The position numbers and the translations under genes are program-made. The notes beneath the pieces are model-generated. The model ran no database searches. It was not told the origin of the DNA and was given only the letters and a program-made list of their open reading frames with translations. A stretch of DNA of 64,000 nucleotides from an uncultured Lachnospiraceae bacterium (lineage in GTDB: Bacteria; Bacillota; Clostridia; Lachnospirales; Lachnospiraceae). The stretch is from the NCBI GenBank assembly GCA_910585715.1, contig CAJUEX010000006.1:38107-102106 (forward strand), written 5' to 3'. Shown here one piece after another: positions 20,701 through 29,556 of this stretch; within the stretch, counting starts at the first letter, position 1, and each line of letters starts with the position of its first letter.

Positions 20701-23569
20701 AATTACATATGGAAAATATTCTAATGTAGTTGAGATAATTGATCAGAATATTGCTACTTATCCTGACAGCATCGCACTTGTATATAACGATAAGAAGTAT
20801 ACCTATAAAGAGTTGGATAAAAAAAGTAATTGCATTTCCCATATGCTTCAGAAGCAAGGAGCCCAGAAGGGTGATATTATAGGCATTTTGATGGACAGGT
20901 CCGAAGTTTTGATTTTTTCAATTCTTGGAGCTATGAAAATTGGATGTCCTTATCTGGTCATTGATCCTGAATATCCTAAGGATAGGATCCAGTATATGGT
21001 AAATGACAGCCGATGCAATTGTATTTTGACCAGTGAAAAGTATCAGGCATTAGGCGAATCAATCGGAAATGCAATGCCGATTACCGAGTATATTGTGAAT
21101 AATGGTGATATAGATAATGTCAGAGAAGTATTAAACCAAAGTGATCTCTTATATGTAATATACACATCTGGCAGTTCTGGAAAGCCTAAAGGTGTTCTGG
21201 TTGAACACAAGGGCTTGGTTAACTATAGAAATCACTGTATTCGAGATCTGAAATTAGATAATAAAGCTAAGATACTCGCTTTTGCCAGTCCTTCATTTGA
21301 TGCATTTGAATCAGAAATGCTGATGGCATTTTCACTAGGTGGGGAGCTTCACATTACAGATAAAAATGTGTTGAGAGATCCAGAACTATTAGAACAATTT
21401 TTGTATGAACATAATATAAACACGTTAACATTACCGCCTGTCTTGGCAGAAAAAGTTGATTTCAGTAAGACAAAAGTAAAGACATTACTGACAGCCGGAA
21501 GTGAAGTTAAGAGCAATGTGGTAGAAAAGCTGAAAAACCATTTGAATTATTTTAATGCGTATGGGCCTACAGAAGATAGTATCTGTTCAACTATATGGAA
21601 CTATGCCGAGTATGATATTTCCTCCTCTGTGCCGATTGGAAAACCGATTCCCAATCATAAGATTTATATTATGAATTCTCATCATAAACTGATGCCCATT
21701 GGAGTACCTGGCGAATTGTGTGTTTCAGGAGAAGGACTCGCAAGAGGTTATTTGAATCGAGAAGATTTGAATATGCAAAAGTTTATAGTCAACCCATACA
21801 CAAATGAGAGAATGTATTGCACGGGAGATTTGGCCAGATGGTTAGATGATGGAAATATTGAATATCTTGGAAGAATAGATAATCAGGTAAAAATAAGAGG
21901 ATTCAGAATTGAGCTGGGAGAAATTGAAAATTGTCTTCTGGAGATAAAGGAAATTAAGGAAGCAGTGGTAACTACTTGTCAGGATGAAAATGGAAAGTAT
22001 TTGGTTGCATATTATGTTGCGGACCAAAGCATAAAGGATACAGATATACGAACATTCCTTAGAGACAAATTGCCTGATTACATGATTCCTGCAGCATTTA
22101 TGAAGATAGATTACATTCCGTTGACCATTAATGGAAAATTTGATTCTAAGGCTGTTCCTAAGGTAGAAAAACGAAAACAGAGAAGCTCTTCGGATAAGGC
22201 AATTGATTCAGAGGACGCATTTATTATGGATACTTTAGCTAAGCTTCTGAGGCATAATGATTTTGATAAAGAAGCAAATCTTTTTGACATGGGAATGGAT
22301 TCCATACGAATCATACAGTTGGCTGCCAGTCTTAAGGAAAATGGATACGATATTTCAATTGGAGATATTTTTACGAAGCCATATATTAGTGAAATCAGAA
22401 AATATCGCAAATCAGAAGAAGGTAAACCACTGAATCCAGATGAACATATTGCTTCAAAGGATGATTGTAGCAAAGATATGGCATTGATTCGGGAAGTATG
22501 CGCTAATAACTACGAAAGAATAATAAGTGGAAAGGTGACGAAGAGATATGGATATAGACCAATCCATATGCTGTTTTTGAAAAATAGTATTAATTCAGGT
22601 TCAGTTATTGATTTCACCAGTGAAGAAAACATTGAATCTATTAAGAAAAAAATATTAGAAGCAATCAGCGAAACTGAGATTTTTTATACAAAAATAGGAG
22701 TAAGGGAATTCGAGATATATGAAAGAGTTGATGTCGAAATTTTGGTGATCAATACAGAAGAGCAGAGATGCAATTCTATTGTAAATGAGTTATTTAATAG
22801 AAAGCATGATAAAGAGTTGCCATATGAAATTGTGTTACTAAGATATGAGAACAATCATTATAAACTGGCAATCATAATAAATCACATTTTCTATGATGGG
22901 ATTAGTAATGATTTATTTACAAGGCGAATAAAAGATAAACTGTCTAATATATCTACCCCGTTAAATGCAGACTACAGTGAATATGCTTATAAAGTCGGGG
23001 AATATGCAGGGCAATGTGACATCTCTCTTTTAGAGCGGGAAATGGAATTAAAGGAATTCCTTAAGTTGCATAAAAATGTAAAGAAGCTTAAGAAAAAAGG
23101 ATTCCAAAGAGTTTGCATTCCCATAAATCACCAGAAAGATGTAATGGGTCAGGTTATGGAATCTGTTATTAGTATGACAAGTGATAGTTATGACGGAGAT
23201 GAAAGACCTGTGCTTTTGATTTTTAATGGCAGATACTGTGAGGAAAATGGAACTGCTGGTGCAATTGGAAATTGCCTTGATATTTTGCCTATGGTTGCTT
23301 CAAAGGAAACAACAAATGACAAAATCGCATACAAGACAGAACTACTAAAAAGTAAAAAAGTAAATGTCCTAGATATCTTAAGTGAGACAGGGAAAGTAGA
23401 CATTGAAGAGGAAATACTTAAGAAAAGTATAATTCTCAACATCCAGGCAAATGTTGAGAATGGGTTAACTGATGATTTGGATAAATTAAAGAGTCAGATT
23501 CCTAATTTCCCAGATTCATACTATTATTTAGTACGTATTGGAAGCCAGCTTGAAATAATTGGCATATGA
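17717..23569 (+). CDS. Hybrid PKS-NRPS megasynthase 2: (KS linker)-MT-ACP-C-A-PCP-terminal C-like domain
   Basis: This 1950-aa protein begins with the second half of a KS flanking linker (residues 1-53, ending PTYPFKKKRCW), so module 2 is split between two polypeptides. A C-methyltransferase follows (about 150-440), with SAM motif LEVGSGTGG (from about 261) and the downstream VLHATRN. ACP2 has Ser489. C2 (about 560-990) has HHAISDG from His682. A2 (about 1000-1475) has YTSGSSGKPKG; I read its code as DASTLAAICK, resembling Phe/Tyr codes. PCP2 has Ser1529 (GMDS). The last 360 residues (about 1590-1950) look like a condensation domain in which the first His of HHxxxDG is Asn (N1722-H1723...D1727-G1728). 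There is no TE or reductase, so this domain probably releases or cyclises the chain. The start ATG overlaps the preceding stop as ATGTTAA, which suggests coupled translation. Confidence 0.9.
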   Translation: MLTDSNSKLVELKEAYLQGEEIDWDSFYKGRNLYKVPIPTYPFKKKRCWFVYKNNIDSTFEQLRKNIELYTKNEAYNAGNMQTLMEKLNDYATIYLKKLFNKHHFFEKPGEEVELKSVKAEIGVVDEEERLFLAILNILEQMNLIEIRNDVIYTLDNVQMDKWNLSEKELLQKRSESIEEWSDTKTYLELLDECLINMENILNGSVLGTSVVFNESKPDLVKNIYKNNKYIDFYHELISYSIHKDVSLLRHNGSDNKKIRILEVGSGTGGASSGILQSIQKFNSIEYYYTDISKSLVDYGRNTYGNYKFVKFQKFNIEQNIKAQGIELGVFDIVIAYDVLHATRNIEKTLMQIKRLLRKNGKVFILEPTQRQNYSTLTFGTLSGWWAYEDGDVRIAHSPLLSTAGWSELLAKSGYSNSYFYSNEKSFETMIVSESDGHFTSEEIKKPIENRKNAESNSVEDIILDVWKECLGEENVGVNDNYFELGGDSIIALNVLKEINERLQVGLNVSELLQYQTVSELASYIEETYSKKSKLTLEADGSLFEKYCFEKNRHMSMYIASPAQKRIYIVTKQNKDSIINNLPKAYIIKGSIDKKKIGDVFRQIVDRHEALRTNLTNCDNDIVQIIHKDNNFVMEYEENEAADISECLDAFVKPFDLEKDLLFRGKLVTVNNTTAYLLIDMHHAISDGFSIEAIIAEFMSLYTDNKLDHIKYQYKDYAIWEAELEKKEEYQKAKEYWSNKFAAGYEILNFPTYYPRQIEDNRNGDILDFYIEDSLYAKVKQFASMKKTTIYNVCLSAFLMILNRYSGQSDITIGTVNAGRTLPEFEKIVGMFVNTLPLRNKVDDKQYYDEFLKAVSDESNKAFENQMYQFDQLVEDLKIEKQVSHNPLFDIMFIMQNMGDFSIQMEGMEILNIDYNYHMSKFDYTLLLTEANGRLKGTLEYNTNLFSKSFMERLGENYSYLLQEIVEDNNEQLLEFRMMPDEEMKVLLDEFNDSEITYGKYSNVVEIIDQNIATYPDSIALVYNDKKYTYKELDKKSNCISHMLQKQGAQKGDIIGILMDRSEVLIFSILGAMKIGCPYLVIDPEYPKDRIQYMVNDSRCNCILTSEKYQALGESIGNAMPITEYIVNNGDIDNVREVLNQSDLLYVIYTSGSSGKPKGVLVEHKGLVNYRNHCIRDLKLDNKAKILAFASPSFDAFESEMLMAFSLGGELHITDKNVLRDPELLEQFLYEHNINTLTLPPVLAEKVDFSKTKVKTLLTAGSEVKSNVVEKLKNHLNYFNAYGPTEDSICSTIWNYAEYDISSSVPIGKPIPNHKIYIMNSHHKLMPIGVPGELCVSGEGLARGYLNREDLNMQKFIVNPYTNERMYCTGDLARWLDDGNIEYLGRIDNQVKIRGFRIELGEIENCLLEIKEIKEAVVTTCQDENGKYLVAYYVADQSIKDTDIRTFLRDKLPDYMIPAAFMKIDYIPLTINGKFDSKAVPKVEKRKQRSSSDKAIDSEDAFIMDTLAKLLRHNDFDKEANLFDMGMDSIRIIQLAASLKENGYDISIGDIFTKPYISEIRKYRKSEEGKPLNPDEHIASKDDCSKDMALIREVCANNYERIISGKVTKRYGYRPIHMLFLKNSINSGSVIDFTSEENIESIKKKILEAISETEIFYTKIGVREFEIYERVDVEILVINTEEQRCNSIVNELFNRKHDKELPYEIVLLRYENNHYKLAIIINHIFYDGISNDLFTRRIKDKLSNISTPLNADYSEYAYKVGEYAGQCDISLLEREMELKEFLKLHKNVKKLKKKGFQRVCIPINHQKDVMGQVMESVISMTSDSYDGDERPVLLIFNGRYCEENGTAGAIGNCLDILPMVASKETTNDKIAYKTELLKSKKVNVLDILSETGKVDIEEEILKKSIILNIQANVENGLTDDLDKLKSQIPNFPDSYYYLVRIGSQLEIIGI

Positions 23570-23614
23570 TTACTTTAATACTAACAAAATAATAATTTAC
23601 TAGAAGGAGTAGAT

Positions 23615-25924
23615 ATGTGGTTTTCGAAAATTAGAAAAAATAAGAAACAATTTATATTGGTGTTCATAATCATTACTGTTATTTCCTGTGTGTTGTCAAC
23701 ATGCATTTCTTTGACAAGCAGCGTTAATGATTATGTTGATGACTATTATGCGAAATATTACGATGAATTTGTTTTCCTGAATTTAGAGGATGAGAAAAAC
23801 AGCCTTACCCGCTACTTTGATGAAAAAGAAATCGATTATGTTGAGACCCAAGGATATTCTGTTGATTTTAATGTTTACTTAAATGGTAGGAATTTAAAAT
23901 TAAAAAGAGGATATATTGCGATAATCAATGATGATTATCAGGATAATCCATGGAATTTAACAATATTGGAACAGGAAAATGAATCTATTAAGCCTACTGA
24001 ACACGAGATTTGGGTTCCTAAAATTGTGGCAGATGCCTGTGAAATAAATATAGGTGATAAGGTTACCATAAAAAATGACAATAAAAGCATTGATTATAAA
24101 GTAACAACAATAGTAAACGATGCTTTGGAGCCTACTACAATCATTGGAAATAATAATTTTTACGTAGATAATTCTATTTCTGAAATTATGTCAGAAGATA
24201 AAACATTGTTTTTCTTTGGGTATAACTATTCGGCTGGAGTAAGTATTTCTGACGATTTTGAGGACTATCTGGGACATACATATTATGGATCAATGACCAG
24301 TGCAAAAGCTTTTTCAAATGTTGCAAAACTGACTACTGTGACAGTAGGTGGAATAGGACTCATTGCTTCAATTCTGATATTTATAGCTGCGATTATTGTA
24401 ATAAGATTTATTCTTTGGAACAGTATTTTGCGAGAATATAAAAATATAGGGATATACAAGGCACTGGGATTCTCTAACCGAAAAATAGCCAATATATATC
24501 TTACTGTATTTGGAATGCCCAGTTTGGTTGGAGTTATATTAGGAAGTATTGCAAGCTTTTTTGTTTCAAATCAGTTTGTCAGTGAAATAGTTAAATATAT
24601 AGGCAGTTATAAAGTAAAGTCTGGGAATGTTGCACTGGTACTTATTAGCAGTTTGGCTCTGTTTGTGGTTTACATGCTGACTTTAGATGGAATGTTGAAG
24701 AAATTGAAAACGATTGATCCTGTAGAAGCTTTAACTATAGGAATAAAGAGAAACGAGAAAAAGCTTTCGGCTTCCCTGATTAAGCATAAACCTAATCCAT
24801 TTGCGTTGGCGATAAATGATATTGTGAAGTATAAAAAGCAAAATATAATGATTTTCACAATATTTATTATGGTAAGCTTTTTGGTTACATTTTTCTACAA
24901 CATTAACTGTTCTGTCATGAATATTCAGGATTATACCGAACGCTGGTTTGGAAATATGGTAAGTGATTGTATTATCAATACTTATGATTATGAAAATAAT
25001 CGTGATGATATATATAAGTATTTGGACGATGATCCTGATATAAAAGAATACCGCTATGGATGCTTCAGTGGTTCAGGTATCGTTTCGATTGATACAGAGG
25101 CTTACAACATAGGAAGCTCGACACTTATATATAGTGCATACAATGATTACGATGAAAATAATAATTTTTCCTGCATGGTTGATAAGGGCAGAAATCCTAA
25201 TAATAAGAATGAGATTGCTATTGCAAAGAATATCGCATCAGATAGTGGACTTGATATAGGCGATAAAATTGTCATTACAGTTGATGGTAAGGAAAAGGAA
25301 TTGGAAGTTGTTGGAATATACTCATCAATTTATAATAATTCTTATACATACAGGATTATGCTTGATCTTATTCCTGAAGACTGTTACCAGTATATGAATA
25401 TAGATATAGTTGTAGCCTTAAAGAATCCGGATGATATAGCAAGCTTCAGCAAAACAATAGAAGATAAATTTGCCGGAACACAAATTGAGAAGATTTCTAG
25501 TGATATTGAAAATGGCTTAAGTGATCTCGATATTATCAATCCTATCATTATTGTAATTCTGGCTGCTATTGTCTTGTTCTGCATGTTAAATGTAATAAAC
25601 ATAATTATGGTGACTAAGATAGACAATAGAAAAAATTATGGAATCATGAAAGCGATAGGTTTTTCAAATGCTCAGATTATTTGCAGAATGATGTTTAGAA
25701 TAATGATGGTATCAATGGTGGCCTCTGCTTTGGGGTATCTTATTTATTTCCAGTGTGGAAGTTATATCTTTAAGGCGGTTGTGCTGGGAATAGACGGAAT
25801 CGTGCATATCATTCAAAACGATATTGCCATTTTGGGAATGCTGAATGCATTTATTTTCATTGTTTCACTTATAAGTATGTTATCAATAAAAAATATATCT
25901 ACAGTAGAGTTAATGGAGGAGTAA
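23615..25924 (+). CDS. FtsX-domain ABC permease (MacB/BceB-like, two FtsX domains)
   Basis: This 769-aa protein has a first transmembrane helix near residues 12-32, a large outside region, and two FtsX-like membrane blocks (about 240-370 and 640-765), with a further helix and a second outside region between. Each block has the typical cytoplasmic sequence (YKNIGIYKALGFSNRKIA; KNYGIMKAIGFSNAQI). The duplicated FtsX layout is that of permeases acting in macrolide/peptide export or lipoprotein-like extraction. ATG has AGAAGGAG upstream. It lies 45 bp after the second megasynthase and 4 bp before its ATPase. It is likely a second export or immunity system for the product; the exact substrate cannot be read from sequence. 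Confidence 0.85.
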   Translation: MWFSKIRKNKKQFILVFIIITVISCVLSTCISLTSSVNDYVDDYYAKYYDEFVFLNLEDEKNSLTRYFDEKEIDYVETQGYSVDFNVYLNGRNLKLKRGYIAIINDDYQDNPWNLTILEQENESIKPTEHEIWVPKIVADACEINIGDKVTIKNDNKSIDYKVTTIVNDALEPTTIIGNNNFYVDNSISEIMSEDKTLFFFGYNYSAGVSISDDFEDYLGHTYYGSMTSAKAFSNVAKLTTVTVGGIGLIASILIFIAAIIVIRFILWNSILREYKNIGIYKALGFSNRKIANIYLTVFGMPSLVGVILGSIASFFVSNQFVSEIVKYIGSYKVKSGNVALVLISSLALFVVYMLTLDGMLKKLKTIDPVEALTIGIKRNEKKLSASLIKHKPNPFALAINDIVKYKKQNIMIFTIFIMVSFLVTFFYNINCSVMNIQDYTERWFGNMVSDCIINTYDYENNRDDIYKYLDDDPDIKEYRYGCFSGSGIVSIDTEAYNIGSSTLIYSAYNDYDENNNFSCMVDKGRNPNNKNEIAIAKNIASDSGLDIGDKIVITVDGKEKELEVVGIYSSIYNNSYTYRIMLDLIPEDCYQYMNIDIVVALKNPDDIASFSKTIEDKFAGTQIEKISSDIENGLSDLDIINPIIIVILAAIVLFCMLNVINIIMVTKIDNRKNYGIMKAIGFSNAQIICRMMFRIMMVSMVASALGYLIYFQCGSYIFKAVVLGIDGIVHIIQNDIAILGMLNAFIFIVSLISMLSIKNISTVELMEE

Positions 25925-25928
25925 GAAA

Positions 25929-26684
25929 ATGGAAGTTATACTTAAAGCAGATTGTTTATATAAATCATATTTTTCAGATAAGCAGGAATATCAAATACTC
26001 AATGGCATTAATGTTGAGTTCTATAAAGGGGATTTCACTGTGATAATGGGAAGCTCAGGATCTGGAAAATCCACCCTGTTATATTCAATCAGTTCTATGG
26101 ATAAGCCCACATCAGGGGATATTACAATTTGTGATAAGAAGTTAGGGGGAATGAAAGAAAAGGAAGTAAATAAATTACGTAATAAAGATATTTCTTTTGT
26201 TTTTCAGAATTTTAATCTATTAAATGATGTGTCAATAATGGAAAATATTACACTCACCGGGTTACTTAATTGCAAGGATAAAGAAAAAGTTATTAACAGA
26301 GCGAAAGAACTGTTGAAAATGCTTCAGCTAGAGCAGCACATGTCTAAATATCCAACAGAGTTATCTGGCGGACAGCAGCAAAGAGTTGCAATTGCAAGAG
26401 CGCTTATAAATGAGCCATCCATAGTTTTTGCAGATGAGCCTACTGGTGCATTGAACTCATCTTCTAGTAAAGCGGTGTTGGATGTATTTACTGATATTAA
26501 TAGATCCGGACAATCCATTATAATGGTTACTCACGATATAAAAGCAGCTTGTAGATGCACAAGATTACTGTATTTGAAGGATGGAAAAATAGACGGTGAT
26601 TATCAAATGAAACCTTATGAAGAAAAAGATCAAGAGGAAAGAGAACGCGAAGTATTTGACTTTTTAAAGAGTAAGGGCTGGTAA
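25929..26684 (+). CDS. ABC transporter ATPase (MacB/LolD/BceA type)
   Basis: This 251-aa ATPase has Walker A GSSGSGKST (about 40-48), Q-loop FVFQNFNLL, signature LSGGQQQR, Walker B IVFADEPTGAL and H-loop MVTHD. The LSGGQQQRVAIARAL plus DEPTGALNS pattern is that of the MacB/LolD family, which pairs with FtsX permeases such as the gene 4 bp upstream. The C-terminus carries a charged tail (EEKDQEEREREVFDFL). Its stop is one base before the start of the glycosyltransferase, so it is part of the same operon. Confidence 0.9.
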   Translation: MEVILKADCLYKSYFSDKQEYQILNGINVEFYKGDFTVIMGSSGSGKSTLLYSISSMDKPTSGDITICDKKLGGMKEKEVNKLRNKDISFVFQNFNLLNDVSIMENITLTGLLNCKDKEKVINRAKELLKMLQLEQHMSKYPTELSGGQQQRVAIARALINEPSIVFADEPTGALNSSSSKAVLDVFTDINRSGQSIIMVTHDIKAACRCTRLLYLKDGKIDGDYQMKPYEEKDQEEREREVFDFLKSKGW

Positions 26685-26685
26685 A

Positions 26686-27837
26686 ATGGGCAAAATATTA
26701 TTTGTTAATTTGCCATTTTCAGGACATGTAAATCCAACATTAGGATTGGCAAAATGGTTTGTAAAAAACGGATTTTCTGTTGGGTACATTTTATCTGAAC
26801 CATGGAGAAGTAAGATTGAAGAAACAGGTGCTGAATTCATTCCTTATGCAGATTATCCCGAAAAAGTCATGGCTGTCGAAATGGAAAGCTTTATATGCTA
26901 CAAAGCTGCTTATAATACAGCATTACAATATAATGGAGAATATAGCCTTTTAATCTATGAAAATTGGTTTTTCTTAGGAGAAAGATTAGCAGAAGAGATG
27001 GACATTCCGTGCGTAAAGCTATTCTCAAATCCTGCATTTAATGAAACTTATATTAAGAATGAGATTTTAATGAAATCATCGCTGTTGTTTCATATGAGAT
27101 ATAAGCCAATCAGGAAAATAATATCCAGGCTGTCAGCGGGTGGTATTAAATATAAGTATGAAGACATGCTCATGGAAATGGCAAAAACTCCAGCGGAAAT
27201 TAATATTGTATATACCATAAGGGAATTCCAGCCATATGAAAATGAATTTGATAATCGCTTTTTATTTGTAGGTCCTTCAATGCGGGGAATTGATAATGAT
27301 GTGGAATTTGAAATTCCTGATTCTGAATCAAAAATAATATATTTGTCATTTGGAACAATAATCAATAATTACAAATTCATTTCAAAGTGCATAAGGGCTT
27401 TTGAAGCTACGGATTATTCAGTTTTAATCTCAATTGGAAAAGGAATTGATTGTAAGAAGTTTAGGAATGTGAATTCTAATATTCACATTTATAATTATGT
27501 TCCCCAGTGTTTTGTGTTAAGCAAGGCAGATCTGTTTATTACACATGGAGGTCAGAATAGTATAAATGAGGCTATGTATTATGGCGTTCCTATGCTGGTG
27601 CTTCCACAGGGATTTGATTGCGAAAGTAATGGAGATCAAATTGAGAGATTGCAAATAGGTAAAAAGATACGACAGGGAATTAGTGAAGATGATTTGCTGA
27701 AACAAACAAAAATGCTTTTGGAAGATGAAAATACACAGGATAACTGCAGGAAAATTTCAAAAATAATGAATTCTATTAATGCAGATCAAATGGCAGGAGA
27801 AAAGATTCAACAGTATATTGAAAAACATAATTTATAG
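26686..27837 (+). CDS. GT1-family (macrolide/UGT-type) glycosyltransferase
   Basis: This 383-aa GT-B enzyme begins with the family start ILFVNLPFSGHVNPTLGLA (conserved His in GHVNP). Its C-terminal sugar-nucleotide motif is THGGQNSINEAMYYGVPMLV, with His287 in HGG, followed by the P-Q-x-x-D region. These enzymes move a sugar from an NDP-sugar to a small hydrophobic acceptor; relatives glycosylate macrolides, flavonoids and lipids. In this operon it probably glycosylates the lipopeptide, either as a permanent decoration or as an inactivating self-protection step. No sugar-nucleotide biosynthesis gene lies nearby, so a common UDP-sugar is the likely donor (inference). Confidence 0.87.
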   Translation: MGKILFVNLPFSGHVNPTLGLAKWFVKNGFSVGYILSEPWRSKIEETGAEFIPYADYPEKVMAVEMESFICYKAAYNTALQYNGEYSLLIYENWFFLGERLAEEMDIPCVKLFSNPAFNETYIKNEILMKSSLLFHMRYKPIRKIISRLSAGGIKYKYEDMLMEMAKTPAEINIVYTIREFQPYENEFDNRFLFVGPSMRGIDNDVEFEIPDSESKIIYLSFGTIINNYKFISKCIRAFEATDYSVLISIGKGIDCKKFRNVNSNIHIYNYVPQCFVLSKADLFITHGGQNSINEAMYYGVPMLVLPQGFDCESNGDQIERLQIGKKIRQGISEDDLLKQTKMLLEDENTQDNCRKISKIMNSINADQMAGEKIQQYIEKHNL

Positions 27838-27849
27838 GATGTGTACAAA

Positions 27850-29556
27850 ATGAGAAAGATGTCGGACACAGAAAAAATAATATATTATAACAATGGTTTT
27901 AATCATGCAATGGCAATTATTGTAAGATTCCTCGGTGCAGTATTGAATATTGGTGTAGCTTTAATACTACAATTCTGTATTGATAGTGTAACTGTAAGAG
28001 ATTCTTCAATACTTTTTAAAGGTATATATTTACTGGCTGCGTATTTGATTGTTTATCTAGTGTTTAGCTTTATGGATAGAAAATACACTAACAGATATAT
28101 AAAGAAAGGGCTACTGCAATTTAAAAATTATATTTTTGAGAGAATTTTGGACAGTTCAAGTGCGCAGTTCCAGGATGAAAAATCAGCGAAATTTTTATCG
28201 GCATTTTCTAATGATTTAAACAGTGTTGAAACACACTATTTGCTTGGAAGCTTGGAAATGATTAGTAATATCACTCATTTTACATTGGCGATATTATTTA
28301 TGGCTGTTATGTGTTGGTATATGGCAGTGCCGTTATGCGTGATTGTTGGTATATGTTTGGGACTTGCTGTTAAGTATGGAAAAGTGCTTATAAATGTTGA
28401 GTATTCTACGGCTGAGCAAAATCAATATTTCCTTGATAAAGTTAAAGATTTGTTAAATGGATATATTGTAATTAAAAGTTTTAGAGCAGAAAAGGAAATC
28501 CTTGAGATTTTTTCCAAGAAGAATAGCGAACTGGAGGAAAAAAAACGTGAGAGAAGAGCAACCAACAATATAGTTTCCATTTTGGGAGATGTCTCTTCAG
28601 TGATTGTAAATAGTTGTATATATATTATAGGATTTGGTCTTTGTTTTTACGGAATGCTTACATTGGGAAAAGTAATGTCCATGATTGCAGTTGCAAACTA
28701 TATTGTATCTCCGGTAAGAAACCTTCCTGGATTGATCAGCAATAAAAAGGCAGCAATCAGACTAATAGAAAGATTAGATAAAGAAACTTTCGCAGAGACG
28801 GAAATAGAAAAGCTAACACAAGAAGTTGATTTTGAGAATGAAATAGTTTTTGAGAATGTTTCTTTTGGATACATACCTGCAAACGAAGTTATTAAAAACT
28901 TGAACCTGAAATTCGAAAAAGGAAAAAATTACGCAATTGTTGGAGGAAGTGGAAGTGGAAAGACATCTATTTTCAAGCTTCTTTTGGGGTATAACAAAAA
29001 CTACGATGGAAGTATCAAGATAGGAAGCACTGAGTTGAAGGATATTGAATCAGATGTTTTATTTGATATTTTTTCTATTATTCAGCAGGATGTTTTCCTT
29101 TTTGACAGCAGTATAGTAAACAACATTACTATGTTTAAAGAATTTGATAATCAGGTTCTGGAAGAAATAATAAAAAAATCAGGACTTAGTAAGTTGATTG
29201 AAGCAAAAGGAAAAGATTATAAATGCGGCGAAAATGGCAAGAATTTGTCAGGCGGAGAAAAGCAAAGAATATCTATTGCCAGATGCTTGATTCGTAAAAC
29301 CCCGGTTATTTTGATTGATGAGGCTACATCTTCACTGGATAATATTACTGCTTTGAACGTTGAAAAAGCAATATTAGGCATAAAAGATGCCACGAAAATT
29401 ATTATTACTCATCGGTATAATGAGGAAATCCTTAGAAAATATGATGAAATAATTGTGTTAAATAAAGGTAAATTAATGGAAAAGGGTACGTTTGATGAGT
29501 TATACAATAAGCAAGAGTTCTTCTATTCACTGTATAATTTATCAAGTGCAACATGA
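27850..29556 (+). CDS. ABC exporter half-transporter (fused membrane and ATPase domains)
   Basis: This protein of about 568 aa has an N-terminal six-helix exporter domain (about 20-310) and a C-terminal ATPase. Walker A is GGSGSGKTS, signature LSGGEKQR, Walker B VILIDEATSSLD and H-loop ITHR. There is no C39 peptidase domain, so it is not a leader-cleaving bacteriocin exporter. I prefer ATG 27850 (Met-Arg-Lys-Met), about 10 bases after AGGA, over the GTG at 27841. It would work as a homodimer and is the third export-type ABC system in the operon. Confidence 0.87.
   Translation: MRKMSDTEKIIYYNNGFNHAMAIIVRFLGAVLNIGVALILQFCIDSVTVRDSSILFKGIYLLAAYLIVYLVFSFMDRKYTNRYIKKGLLQFKNYIFERILDSSSAQFQDEKSAKFLSAFSNDLNSVETHYLLGSLEMISNITHFTLAILFMAVMCWYMAVPLCVIVGICLGLAVKYGKVLINVEYSTAEQNQYFLDKVKDLLNGYIVIKSFRAEKEILEIFSKKNSELEEKKRERRATNNIVSILGDVSSVIVNSCIYIIGFGLCFYGMLTLGKVMSMIAVANYIVSPVRNLPGLISNKKAAIRLIERLDKETFAETEIEKLTQEVDFENEIVFENVSFGYIPANEVIKNLNLKFEKGKNYAIVGGSGSGKTSIFKLLLGYNKNYDGSIKIGSTELKDIESDVLFDIFSIIQQDVFLFDSSIVNNITMFKEFDNQVLEEIIKKSGLSKLIEAKGKDYKCGENGKNLSGGEKQRISIARCLIRKTPVILIDEATSSLDNITALNVEKAILGIKDATKIIITHRYNEEILRKYDEIIVLNKGKLMEKGTFDELYNKQEFFYSLYNLSSAT

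Noticed and set aside
27850..29556. Bacteriocin/RiPP exporter reading of the ABC half-transporter
   Set aside because: No C39 peptidase domain and no precursor peptide or modification enzyme nearby.
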